From assembly GCA_003254905.1 (NCBI GenBank), contig QANU01075041.1:62001-126000 (forward strand): a DNA stretch of 64,000 nt, in the 5' to 3' direction. The notes under the pieces were generated by a model that was not told the origin of the DNA, searched no databases, and saw only the letters and a list, made by a program, of their open reading frames with translations. The DNA comes from Nissolia schottii. Lineage: Eukaryota; Streptophyta; Magnoliopsida; Fabales; Fabaceae. Positions 28,560 to 39,240 of this stretch are shown here, in pieces. Made by a program: the position numbers and the translations under genes. Within the stretch, counting starts at the first letter, position 1, and the number at the start of each line of letters is the position of its first letter.

Positions 28560-29436
28560 GTTGCAAGTTGCTACTTGAGCAATCCCTTGTATTCCTCTCT
28601 ATGGTATCTAGCATGACTCTCTGCCCACTCGAGCAACACACGCCTCGCTTGAGCAGTGCTCTTAAGTGCCTTCTGTCCGCTCAAGCTATGCATTGTTGGA
28701 AAAATTGGTTCATGCTTGATAGGTTAAGAATTGATTTTATTTAAATTTTATCTTTAAGATGTATATCTTTGAGATTATCTTTTGATTTAGGAAAATTTAA
28801 AATGTGGATATGGGGATTCTGTTACGATATAGAAAATCTATTAGGATTTGAAATAAGGAATCTTAGAGGTTAAAAATCCTTGATGCTAAATAAAGTTAGT
28901 GGTCTCGGTGTGTAGCAGGTGAGAGAACGAGATTTGATGATGTACAAGGGAATTTGGGTGTGGGAACTAAGTGATGCTCATGTACTATTATTCTTCTTAT
29001 AGTGAAAGTGTTTATCATCCGGGGTGGATGAAGACATGGGTTAAATTGTTAAATTCTTGTGTCTTTTTACTTGTTGTCATCTTGTTAATTGTTTTTTATT
29101 TTGCGTTAATATTTAGTATATTGGATTCATGAGGTTGTGTCTAGGACCTGTTCCACTGCTTGTTCCCCCAACAAGCATGTCTAGTTTGAGCGATGTTTTT
29201 CTGTATCTTGTTCTGTAATTGGCTCCTAGATGATCTCTAGACCTAAAACTTACTGAACAAAAACCTAAAACTAACTTTAAAAAAAATACATGATTATGCC
29301 TAAGAGTTAGAAAATCACATTCTACTTAAAACAAGGACAAAATATGATTACAAATCCTAGGAATACAGGAGTTAGTCCTAATATTATATGCAAAAACTAA
29401 ATAAAAATAACTCTAATTTAAAAGTTATCACTGACT
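28560..29436 (+). mobile_element. Retrotransposon-derived spacer with CTCGAG-like repeats
   Basis: The left part (28575-28690) repeats GAGCAA and CTCGAGC/CTTGAGC/CTCAAGC words that are half-palindromes, resuming after the solo LTR at 29175-29215 (TTTGAGCGATG). The right part (29240-29436) matches 40640-40860 through GTTAGTCCTAA, then AAATAAA..TAACTCT, then GTTATCA. It is therefore part of a repeat family, probably the 3' non-coding region of an LTR retrotransposon. Termini not found. Confidence 0.45.
28694..29173 (+). mobile_element. Solo LTR, Copia-like
   Basis: A 480-base segment bounded by TGTTGG and CCAACA, with near-matching 5-base flanks TGCAT and AGCAT as a target duplication. The inside reads like a Copia LTR, ending with a GGTGGATGAAGACATGGGTTAAATTG, TTCTTGTGTCTTTTTACTTG arrangement typical of Copia LTR 3' halves. 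The flanking CTCAAGC...TTTGAGCG repeat is interrupted by it, which supports insertion. No internal domain is present, as expected for a solo LTR. Confidence 0.75.
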
Positions 29437-30554
29437 TGTAACACCCCTGCTAACTGCCTACGCTATAGTCGTAAGCAATGCTCACAGGGTTGTTATCTGT
29501 TTTGGTTGGGTTGATTCTAGCCCTACTTTTAGCGTTACAAATATTTCTTACTTGAAAATATGGACTGTTCTGAAACTTTTTCCCTTTTCTTTATTAAATC
29601 ATAAATTAGGAGCTGTGCGTGTTCAAGGATTCATACAGATATGCAAGCGATAGAGTCCTAATGGATTTAAGCGATAACTAATCTATCGGACATTCATACA
29701 GAATATTTCATGATATATATATAGAGGTATATTCAAATATCTGGTCCATAACACCATTACACATTTGAGTAAAAATACATAATTACACATAATGCACATA
29801 ATCGTTAATGGCCGATCTAGACCATTTAACTGTTATAGAATATAGAATACTAATAGCTGTGGCACATGGTGAAAAGGGTAGCTCCTGCTTCTTCTCAGTG
29901 ATCTTCCGGCTTCGAGACTTCAAGTCGTCCTGTGATGTCGCATCCCCTCAGAGGTATTGGTCATACTCGCCTGGAATCATAAGGGAGTGGGGGTGAGAAC
30001 ATTGCATTTTCAGTGGGAATCCTTAGCCCTAACTATCGTTTCGTTACTCAGTTATGATCCAACCCACTCAGGAGATCTCTAAGTGTTCATGCATACTAAG
30101 CTCCCTACTGGTTATTATTATCCATCCTAATCCTGAGTAGCTTTATCTAATTTACTAGGTGATTGAGAATCTCTATTCTTCACACTACTTACGGATTCGT
30201 TCTTATTACTTTATTCACTTGAGTACTATAACGTCGAAAGTCCTCTTGACAGCAACTTACATGATATACATACTTACATACACACGTATCTACATACATC
30301 ACATATCTTATGCATGAGGGGATCGGGGATTCTGTTTCGCGCCCTGTCAAGGTTACGTATCGGGTCGCATCCTTCTTAGTTCTTTATGTTTTTCCACCTT
30401 TGTAGTTGTGGCCTCCGGCTATAACTTACTTGAGTTTATGTATCGTTGTCGACCCGAAAGCGCTCTGACCGGTCTGGTAGCTAACCACGCATGCTCTTTA
30501 GCGTAAATCATCAAACAACAATAGGAACAACCATCCAACTTGGGGGATGGTGAG

Positions 30555-30732
30555 GGGCCTGCCCTTTCGACGTGACCAGGCATGGACTCGTGATTTCCTC
30601 GGCCTGCCCTTTAGACGCTATTGGGAAATGTACACTGGCTATGCTGGCATGCCCTTTCAACACTACCAGGAGTATTCTTCACCCTCTGACATGCCCTTTT
30701 GAGGCTACTAAGAGTATTCTGCTTACATTCTT
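30555..30732. repeat. About 45-base minisatellite, four copies
   Basis: The word (C/A)TGCCCTTT recurs at about 30559, 30604, 30649 and 30691, followed by GACG or AACAC and then CTA(C/T)... variants. A fifth, more diverged relative (GGGCTTGTCCTGTGGACG) lies at 30862. It lies within the long LTR-like repeat. Confidence 0.75.
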
Positions 30733-31187
30733 TGGGACTTGATGACGTCACGTCCTTAAACATTCATCTTTTCTTTCTTTCTTTCTTTTCACTTCAACAT
30801 AAAATCAGGTCTTGAACCTGCATTAACATCATTGACCAATCCATCTTGCTGAATTGGTGAAGGGCTTGTCCTGTGGACGTGCCAAGAGAGGGGATAACCC
30901 TAATCATATAGCTATGTACTTTCTTCAAGGTACACCAGACCATTTGTGGCCAGAATCTTCTTAAGATATCACTTGTTCCTTAGGATTCAATTATGATCTT
31001 TAAAACATTAGGTGATTGCTTTATAGTTATCTACAGTCGTCCTAAAGCACTAATGACGACCGAGTCCTCGTGATGCATGTTAACATAGCACATACTTTCA
31101 TAATCATTTTCAGTAGCAAATATAAATTCCAAAGGTTTTGTGCTTGTTGGAATATGTGGGTAGGCTTGAAAACTCAGGTCATTCAGT

Positions 31188-31368
31188 GGTCATTCGAATG
31201 ACCAAGACTGTTCATTTGAATGACCTAAAAATTTGGCTCTCTGTTTGTAAAAATCATGAGTCATTCGAATGATCAGGGCTAGGCCATTCGAATGACCAGG
31301 CAAATTTGCTTCTGGATGAGTGAAATTCAGGGTCATTCGAATGACTATGCTTGGTCATTCGAATGACC
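31188..31368. repeat. Array of six TTCGAA-centred palindromes
   Basis: GGTCATTCGAATGACC, a 16-base perfect palindrome, occurs at 31188-31203 and 31353-31368. Close variants lie at 31211-31225, 31259-31274, 31282-31297 and 31331-31346. Spacers are unrelated or only loosely similar. Only the palindrome is strongly conserved between units. Confidence 0.9.
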
Positions 31369-32415
31369 TTGCGTCAAACTCATTCACAGCGTTGTTTCTT
31401 GCCTGTTTCTCCAAAAGTTCACCAACACTGTTTCATACAAATTGCTTAGGCTTTCCCACCTGTTCCAACAATCACATTAACATATTTTTTAACTTCGAAA
31501 ATACACCAAACTATTCATGAATCATAATAACCACATTTTCTACGTAATTTCTACTATGTTATATTTTCCTATACTATACACATAACACATAAGAATCACC
31601 AAGGAGGCGAGTAAGCTAGGGTTACCCACATCTTAAGCGTATTTGGAGGCGGTGAATGTTATGAGAAAATATTCCCACGAACGTTGGTGTGACCCTGCTA
31701 TTTTTCCTGAGTCTGGCACCGTAACAACATAGTGCACTAGCGGAGCAAATAAATATAGAAATAGATGAAAAATGAAGCAAGCAGTAGCCACAAGGTTGGC
31801 TATTTATAGGCCATCAAAGTCGGTGGCTTTGGTTGAATTAAAAGCCAAAAATAAATGAAAAAGAAAAGAAATAAGATTGGATTAAGATGGATGAATATTG
31901 TTAGATTAGGATTGGCTTCTTTGACTTTTCTTCCTTTCTTTGTTTGATTTTCTTTCTTTCTTGGCTGTTGTGTGTGTGTGTGAGTATAGGTCGTGGGAAT
32001 TGGTTTCCTCTGGCCATGGGCGTGTGTTTGTATTTTTCGATCATGTTTGATCGCATTTGGTCATTAATCGTTCGTGTACGGATATCTTAAAAATATTCCA
32101 AACACGTCGTCGTGATCTACTAATTTTTCTTATAAGGAATTTAAGTCCGATCAAGGTGTTCGTAAATTTATTTTTCATAACAGTGTATTTTACGGATATC
32201 TTTGAGTCGTAATTAAATTCCGGTGACGATAGAAAATTGCTCCAAATCTCGTAAAATTTCCGTGAGATTGCGAAACCATTATTTTGACTGGTATTTTGGA
32301 GAAACAAATTTTTATAATTAAATTTTCAGTCTAAATAATCGTCTCAAAGATACTTAATTATGCAAAATTATCAATTAAGCAAGATCTTTATAAGGGGAAA
32401 AATCGAGATGTTACG

Positions 32416-34257
32416 TATACACCCTTCCTTAAAATAGCTAGTATGGTGCGTCTTATACCTTGGTATGTTCTTCTATTTTGAGAATTTGAGCATTTTGGTA
32501 AATTTTTGGGAAGAAAAGAAGAAAACGTTCATTTTCTTTTGTGCTTTGGTTTCTTCACTTTCTTAAACTATCATTAACAATATATTTTCAAAATAATATC
32601 CAATTTCGCCCTGACTCAGCAATAACCTGAAATCATCTAAGTAGTAACCAGGATGAAGACACACTTTCAAAATGAAAAGGAAATACCTATCTTCTTAATC
32701 TCACCATTCATTTAAATTGAGAGATTATGTTAATATGATATCACCATGTAAATGAATAGTGAGATGAGGAATACAATTATCCCATTTTCATTTTTAAAAA
32801 GTGAGAATCCAAATTCATAGCAACCATTATGAAAGTAAGACGAAGAAACAAACATATTAAAATGAAAGCAACACATTTATGGTCAGAGAGTCTACTTTGG
32901 CCAATGTGCCAAGGAAAGAGACACAATTATTCGCACACAGACAAATTTAGCCTTTGTGCTTGTTGTGTACTTCCTCCATCCAATTTTTGTTATCATTTTT
33001 TAAATAAAAATTTATCCAAGATTATTTGTTACCTGATTTGATTTAGAAAATATTAAATGCAATTTTTACACTTATGCTCTTGTTATCTCTTGTACTTTCA
33101 ATAACACTGAATAATTGTAACACTTATTACTCAAGATCAATTTTATCCATGCACTCTATATTTTCCCTATCTTAGTGTCAATTAAATGATTTCTTAAACT
33201 GTGCTTTTGTCAAAAATGACAACAAAATATAGACGGAAGGAGTAATTTATATGATCATCAACTTTACTATTTATACATCGAAAATAGTGTAGATACATTG
33301 TCACATTTCTCACAACACATCATTAGGTTCACTTTGTAAGAAGCAGACCTCATGATTTGTCGTGAGAATAACACCCTTTTTCATATGTTTACATATGATC
33401 ATATAACTAACATCATACACTATATATTAATCTACCTATCTTTAATAGAGCATATATAATTTTAGAGTGTTACTAACAAGTATTTCTAAGAATTCTAGAA
33501 AACGAATATTTCCATCAAAAAGATTAAAACTTTAAGATTCTAATGCATTTCATGTATATAAAATTTAAGAAAAATTAAAACTCTACTAATTTTTATTTTA
33601 AATCTCTTAATAATTGTTCTTAGGATGATTGTTAGCAAAACTTATGACTTTATCCCTAACATTTTGAAATTAAGATTAGCTTGGTCTTGAGAATTTTTTT
33701 TCACATAAATTTAGTTTTAATAATTTAAATTTTAGTATCAATTTCATTGTTTTACTAATAAGTAAAAAAGTTTCACCACTTTTATAGGAGAGAGGAGCAA
33801 AAAGAGATACATACATACACATACATATACATACACACACATATATATATATAAAATACAAGACTCTCGTCTAAACACTGACACACACAACCACCCCATA
33901 CCCACCTACAGAGACCACACAACTACCCACATGGTAACAACCCCAGAACACAGAAGAAAACAACAAAGCGCAGAAGAGCTAAAAAAACAAAATCAACCAC
34001 AAGAGAAGCAACACCAAAGGATAAAAATGATGCCAAAGTTTAAAAATGTTAGGATTAAACTCAAGTCAAAGTATTTTCAAGACTAAACTGATGTAACTTC
34101 AAATATTCAGACTAAAAAGGATATTTATTCTTTTTTTATAGAATACTACCTACCATAATTAGATTATTTTTAGTCCTTTTAGCCGTGAATGATCAATTTA
34201 GAGGTGTATAATCTTTTTTCTATTCTAAAATGTAATCTCATAAAATCACATATAAAT
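32416..34257. other. Non-coding stretch with MITE and microsatellites
   Basis: Contains copy 2 of the dispersed segment (32870-32965), a Stowaway-like MITE (32970-33242) and CATACATA/TATATA microsatellites near 33808-33855. The remainder is AT-rich with no recognised gene. Confidence 0.5.
32970..33242. mobile_element. Stowaway-like MITE
   Basis: Ends CTTCCTCCATCC and, inverted, GACGGAAGGAG correspond to the CTCCCTCCGTCC ends of Stowaway (Tc1/mariner) MITEs. They are flanked by TA on both sides (32968-32969 and 33243-33244), the known target duplication. Inverted matching continues inwards (TTTTTGTTATCATTTTT against AAAAATGACAACAAAATA). It is 273 bases and non-coding. Confidence 0.85.
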
Positions 34258-34606
34258 TATGTTTGGTTGAGTGAAAAATTAGAGGAAGGAGAGGAAAATG
34301 GAAAAAAAAAATTGAAGGAAGGAAATTAATTTTTGCTGTTTGGATGTGAGAAAGAAAATAGGAGAAAATAATTAATAATGTAAAAAAAGGTGGACCCACT
34401 ATATTTTTATTTTCTTCTCAAGAGTGGAGGAAAATGGAAGGAAATTGAATTTTTGTCACTCTTCGTAATATTACCTATACTCAATTGTGGTCATGATTAA
34501 TTTTTATAATGATATGGGTAATATTTTCCTTTCACTTTTTTCACACAAAAACAAGAGAATACTTACTCTATTTTCTTTCTTCTAATTTTTGTTTCATCCA
34601 AACATA
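34258..34606. mobile_element. MITE with TATGTTTGG ends
   Basis: TATGTTTGGTTGAGTG at the left and CATCCAAACATA at the right form inverted ends. The similarity continues inwards (AAAAATTAGAGGAAGGAG against TTCTTTCTTCTAATTTTT). It is about 350 bases and AT-rich, with no coding capacity; probably a hAT- or PIF-type MITE. Confidence 0.65.
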
Positions 34607-35614
34607 TTAATAGAAAATACAAATCCACTCAATTTTTTTTCTCATTGTCAATCTCTGCACTTTTGCTTATGATGTCTACTTGATTTTTCTTAGAAGAAGA
34701 GAAAGCAATAAAGAGAGAAAAAAATCAATGGGTTTCATGCTATGTGGAGTATGAAATGATTTGCTTCATGGTGAATATGTGAATTACCCCTTGACCTTGT
34801 ATGGTGTGTGTATGTTATTTTTGTCTTGCTTAGTCCCCTTAACTGGTAGACGATGAATACTCTTTTTCTTCCCAAGAGTTTTGTCCCTCTAGATTTTTTC
34901 TTGGGATATTTTTTTTAATGAGACTCACTTCGGTCACACTTGATGTAATATCATTTCTATAAAAAAAATTTATACACCAGCATTTAATCATATATACTAA
35001 CATGTTATTAAAAATATTTACAGTTATAATAATTATATTAAAAGTTTCACCTATAATTAATAATATGAGAGAATATTTAGCATCCACAGTTAGTGTAAAG
35101 ATCTCTATGTACAGTCATCTAATCAATTTATTTCATTTAGATGACCTTTTAAGTAGTGAATGGTTGATAGTCAACTAGATTTAGTGATGTGTCGATATAT
35201 AATTGAATGACAGTGTACAACTCTTTTACAATATCAATTTATTTCAATTAAATCCAATAATATTTAGGGACTTTCTTCAATACCCCATAAATATTAAGGG
35301 CACAGGTACCTTAGTGTTTAAAACTTAGCCAAATATCTCACTAGCTTAAATTACTTATTATTTTAAATTAGTGATTAAATCACAATCATTTAAATACAAG
35401 GAATACCAGTACTTTCATAAAGATTTAGGTAGCAAAAGAAGAACCTAATATAAATAATATATAATTAGTTATAATATAAAAAGTTTTACCCAAATATATT
35501 AAAACTAAATTCTTATGTTCCATTCATATAATATATGGTTTTTTTAATATAAACAAATGATTGATTACAATGACAACTATATTCAACAAATTATACTTAA
35601 AGATTCAACCTTAA

Positions 35615-36381
35615 GGGTATGTTTGGAATCAAATACTAAGATGAGAAATGATTTGATTTGGTAAATTAATTCTCATGGTATCTTAAGAAAAGTGAATTAA
35701 TTTGATTTCTTAAATCCATGAGAATTCAAGTTGCTTACATTAGAAATCTTATTACTTTTGTAAGGATTTGTTTGGAATTGAATTCATTTTAACATAAAAG
35801 GCTATTTTATCCCTAATTAACTAACTAAATTAATTTACAAATTATACCATCTTCATCAAATCAAACTTATTATTATAAAAGACTATTTTACTCCTATATT
35901 TTTTTGAAAAGAAAATTTACCAAAAATATTTTTTTCCAAAAAAATTTCCAAACAAAATTTTTCATTTTTTTTCAAAAATGATTTTTTCAAAAAAATATTT
36001 AATAATTTGTTTTAACAAAATTCCAAACAAATTTTTTTGGAAAAAAATATTTTTAAAAATATTATTTTAAAAAACTTTTTTTACAAATTTTATTTTTTAT
36101 TTTTTCAGAATTTATAAATTTTTTCAAATAATATATTTTTAAAATTTTTTTTAAAAAATGCCAATCCTATTTTAATAAAGGTAAAAATGTAAATTAATCA
36201 AACAAAATGAAATCAATTCTTATTTTAATGAATTCGAAACATGGTAATTGATTGTTAAATCAATTTTATTCCCATTTCATATGGATTCCAAACATTATAA
36301 TTGATTTGTAATTCAAATTAATTCAATTCAAATTATTTTAAATTAATTTATTTTCCATTACATTGGATTTGAAACGCACAC
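35615..36381. mobile_element. MITE-like element with GGGTATGTTTGGAATC ends, TAA duplication
   Basis: The left end GGGTATGTTTGGAATC and the right end GATTTGAAACGCACAC are inverted. TAA lies immediately outside both (35612-35614 and 36382-36384), fitting PIF/Harbinger-type insertion. The interior is extremely A/T-rich and holds AATTCAATT-type inverted words. Confidence 0.65.
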
Positions 36382-36759
36382 TAAGTTTCTGAGAATGCAC
36401 GAGGAAGACATGGTAAACGGTATTGATGGTTTCCACATATGGTTAACAGAATTGAATGGAAGGGAAATTGAAGGGAATTATGTCATTGCCTCCACTCCTC
36501 CTTCTGCCATGTGGAAGGCTGTTAAGAATTCACTTGTCTCCATTTCACTTGAGTAGAACATTACAAGTTTCTTGCTGAAGTGGGCCTTATATATATGACT
36601 TACATTGAGTGCTTGACCAATATTCCATTTCCTAGAGTTCCTTTTTGTAGCCGAGTTCCTTATATACATGGCTTTATGTATCTATTTCAGAAAATAAAGA
36701 AAAAGAAATGTTTATCATGGTTGAAATCTTTAGAACAAAAAGATTTATTTTATTGGTAC

Positions 36760-36850
36760 GTGGGTCTTACATTAAAAAAAAAAAAAAACTGTTGCAATGA
36801 CGTGCAGATACAAACAAATTAGGCCTTTATGCTATTTATAATAGTTTTCC
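36760..36850. repeat. Dispersed non-coding segment, copy 3
   Basis: TTGCAATGACGTGCAGATAC, then ACAAATTAGGCCTTTATGC, then TTTATAATAG parallels copy 1 at 26.6 kb. A further region upstream (36505-36560, CCATGTGGAAGGCTGTTAA...TTGTCTCCATTTCACT) is matched at 42725-42775, so the repeated unit is longer than this core. Confidence 0.6.
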
Positions 36851-37057
36851 ATTCTTTCATCATGCCATTGATAGTAGGTAATTAATAGGTGTTCTTTGAT
36901 GCTCCAATGCGCTGTTTCACTTTAAAAATTATAATTTTTATATTGTATCGACTTATCAAATAAACATAAACAATATTTATAATAATATTTTACTTTAAGA
37001 GTGATTTCGATTTTTTTTTTAAAAGTCGAATCTTCAAACTACATAGTTATTTATTTA

Positions 37058-37332
37058 GGAGGTGTTTGATATATTGCCTCCAAGATTATCAGGTAATCTA
37101 GATTACCTTTTAAAAAGATTATCACCTTTTAAATTATTGATAATATTACATTGTTGTGTTTGGTATGTACAAGTAAAAAAGATTATGAGGTAATATACAA
37201 GTAATATTACATTGTTGTGTTTGATATGTACAAGTATAATAATATTACATTATCTAGTTTGACATATAAAAAAAAATGAGGTAATATACATTACTTATCA
37301 TCACCATCCCCACCGTCATCATTTTATTATTC

Positions 37333-37372
<40 letters not shown>

Positions 37373-37426
37373 TATTTCTACTTTTATTAACTATTTTTAT
37401 TTTTATTTTCATTATTTTTATTTTTA

Positions 37427-37457
<31 letters not shown>

Positions 37458-37657
37458 TAGGATTATGTAGATGTGGTAATCCAGATCGACACCTTTCACA
37501 TAAGTAATCCATGTTACCACTTTGAAGTAACTGCGGATTACTTGAGTAATCTAGATTACTAGCAATCTTGTCGCATCAAACAAATCAATGTGGATTACCA
37601 GATAATTTAAAAGTCAGATTACCGGTAATCTTAATAGATTACTCATACCAAACACCC
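37058..37657. mobile_element. PIF/Harbinger-like MITE with TTA duplication
   Basis: Left end GGAGGTGTTTGATA and right end TACCAAACACCC are inverted, with TTA just outside on both sides (37055-37057 and 37658-37660). Inside, GGTAATCTAGATTACC-like words are repeated, and there is a long ATT microsatellite (37325-37455). It is 600 bases and non-coding. Confidence 0.75.
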
Positions 37658-38569
37658 TTAAGGTTTTTTTTCCTTCACTTCTTTAGTTTAAATTTGGAAT
37701 TCAATTTTAGGAAATTTTTTTTGGGAAAACTATGTAACTGAACATAAATTAAAGTTTAATTGTGTACATTCTTGTGATTATTTGATAATGTTTAAGTTGA
37801 TACAATGCTAAATTGTATTTTTTAAAGTGAGAGGATATGATACTCTTAGAGGCACCAAAAATTCCACCCTAATACCACTGCCAATTTTTTATATTTGAAT
37901 TACAAATGTCGTTCTTAAGTCTAAGTTAGCATGTGCAACTGATGCGGATAAAGAAACCAAGAGCTCAATCATGAAGTGGATTGAACAAGGCCTAGTAGAC
38001 AAGTGAAGTGCCCATAATATTGGGCTGAGTATATCCATGATGGAATGGACCAGGAAAGTAGTTGATCGAGTGTGAACACAATAGTAATTTCTCTAGCGAG
38101 GTCGTTAGAAAAGATCTTCTAACGATTGGAGAGAGAGTAGAATAATCCTAGTCACGTAAAAGTTTGTTATTAGATTCTCTTTACTTTTTGTATAAACTTG
38201 AGAAAGTGAATGAAATCATCTGAACAATTATTTGCAACTTTTACTTGAGTGTGTCTGCATCATTTTGGTCCTTTCATCCTTGAACCAACCTCCCCCATGA
38301 CCAAATCCACCACACCTAAGAACCATGATCGCCTAAAAGAGCCTATCACGACCATAACCAAATTGGAAGTTTCTAACGCTAAAGTTAAAAAGTTAATAAA
38401 TGAATCATAGAATTGAACGAGACTATAGGCAGTTTCTAACCAAATCGGACAATTTACCCTAGTAATGATGACGTAGAGAATATTCAAGATATTCCCCCTT
38501 GGTCTGGCTTACTTAAGAAAGACACCTTACAAAATAAGCTTAGTTGGTCTTTTACGCTAAATGTGTCTG

Positions 38570-39240
38570 TGGGTCGCTCCCACAAGATTTGAGCTCAATA
38601 CCTGAAATAAGAAGGTTGTAACCTGAAAGAAAGCTTTCTAGTACAAGTACACAATAAGGGGTCCCCAATTAGTTCCCACATGCATGAAAAAGAAAATAGA
38701 GAGAAAGGAAGCATGATTAGATATCACGAGTTATTTCCACAGTGAGTGTGATTAGATATCGCGAGTTAGTTCAGTAGCGAGTGTGATTATATATAATGAG
38801 ACAATTCAAGAGCGAGAGTGATTAGATATCACTAGTAAAAGTCCCTATGTTCAGTGAAGTACACTCATACGTGACCCAATGTCATGAGATGTTTATGCGT
38901 TTAAGTAGAAAACTCGAGGTTACAAAGTTTGATAACGCCAGAATTAGCTCTCCTCACATAGTAAATAGATAAAGGTGCTCACGATTAGTATGAACTAAAA
39001 TCAAGTAGGGAGTCTTAGTTATTCAATTTATATCTAGAGGCCCCCGAGCGATGAAATCATAAGTGAATACAAAGAAAGACTCATTCTCACAAGATTCCCG
39101 CTGAGGACGTAACTTAATTCTCACCCCCATTTACTTGTGATTCCAAGGCAGTATGGAGAGCTTACAGGGGAACCATAGGATCCAGACCCTGCACACAGAC
39201 ATCATGGTTTACCCCACTTCGAGGGCTGTCACAATTTCAG
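38570..39240 (-). mobile_element. Nested reverse fragment of the TGTAACAC LTR family
   Basis: On the minus strand the block near 39100-39150 reads CTTGGAATCACAAGTAAATG, then GGGGGTGAGAAT, matching the CTGGAATCATAAGT(A)AATGGG...GGTGAGAAC block of the copies at 29960 and 47720. It includes a 35-base tandem array (38714-38833). No ends were identified. Confidence 0.5.
38714..38833. repeat. 35-base tandem array, four units
   Basis: GATTAGATATC or GATTATATATA recurs at 38714, 38750, 38785 and 38820, each followed by a GAG(T/A) word and AGTGAGTGT or GCGAGTGT. The period is 35-36 bases. Each unit carries a GATATC palindrome in its best copies. Confidence 0.8.

Larger units (their letters stand above)
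29437..32415 (+). mobile_element. Long LTR-like repeat (TGTAACAC family), about 3 kb
   Basis: Begins TGTAACACCCC and ends GATGTTACG, matching the start and approximate inverse end of a class of long plant LTRs. No protein domains are present. Inside are a CTGGAATCATAAGGGAGTGG block also found at 47715 (plus) and, inverted, at 39120; a 45-base minisatellite (30555-30732); and a palindrome array (31188-31368). Target duplication was not clear, so it may be a solo LTR or a truncated element. Family copies: 8330-8570, 38570-39240 (minus) and 47190-47770. Confidence 0.5.

Noticed and set aside
31188-31368. CRISPR-like array of short repeats
   Set aside because: Spacing is irregular, repeats are palindromes within a plant LTR repeat, and the organism is a eukaryote.
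37254-37520. Asn-rich minus frame of 88 codons
   Set aside because: Translation of the ATT/AAT microsatellite inside a MITE, not a gene.
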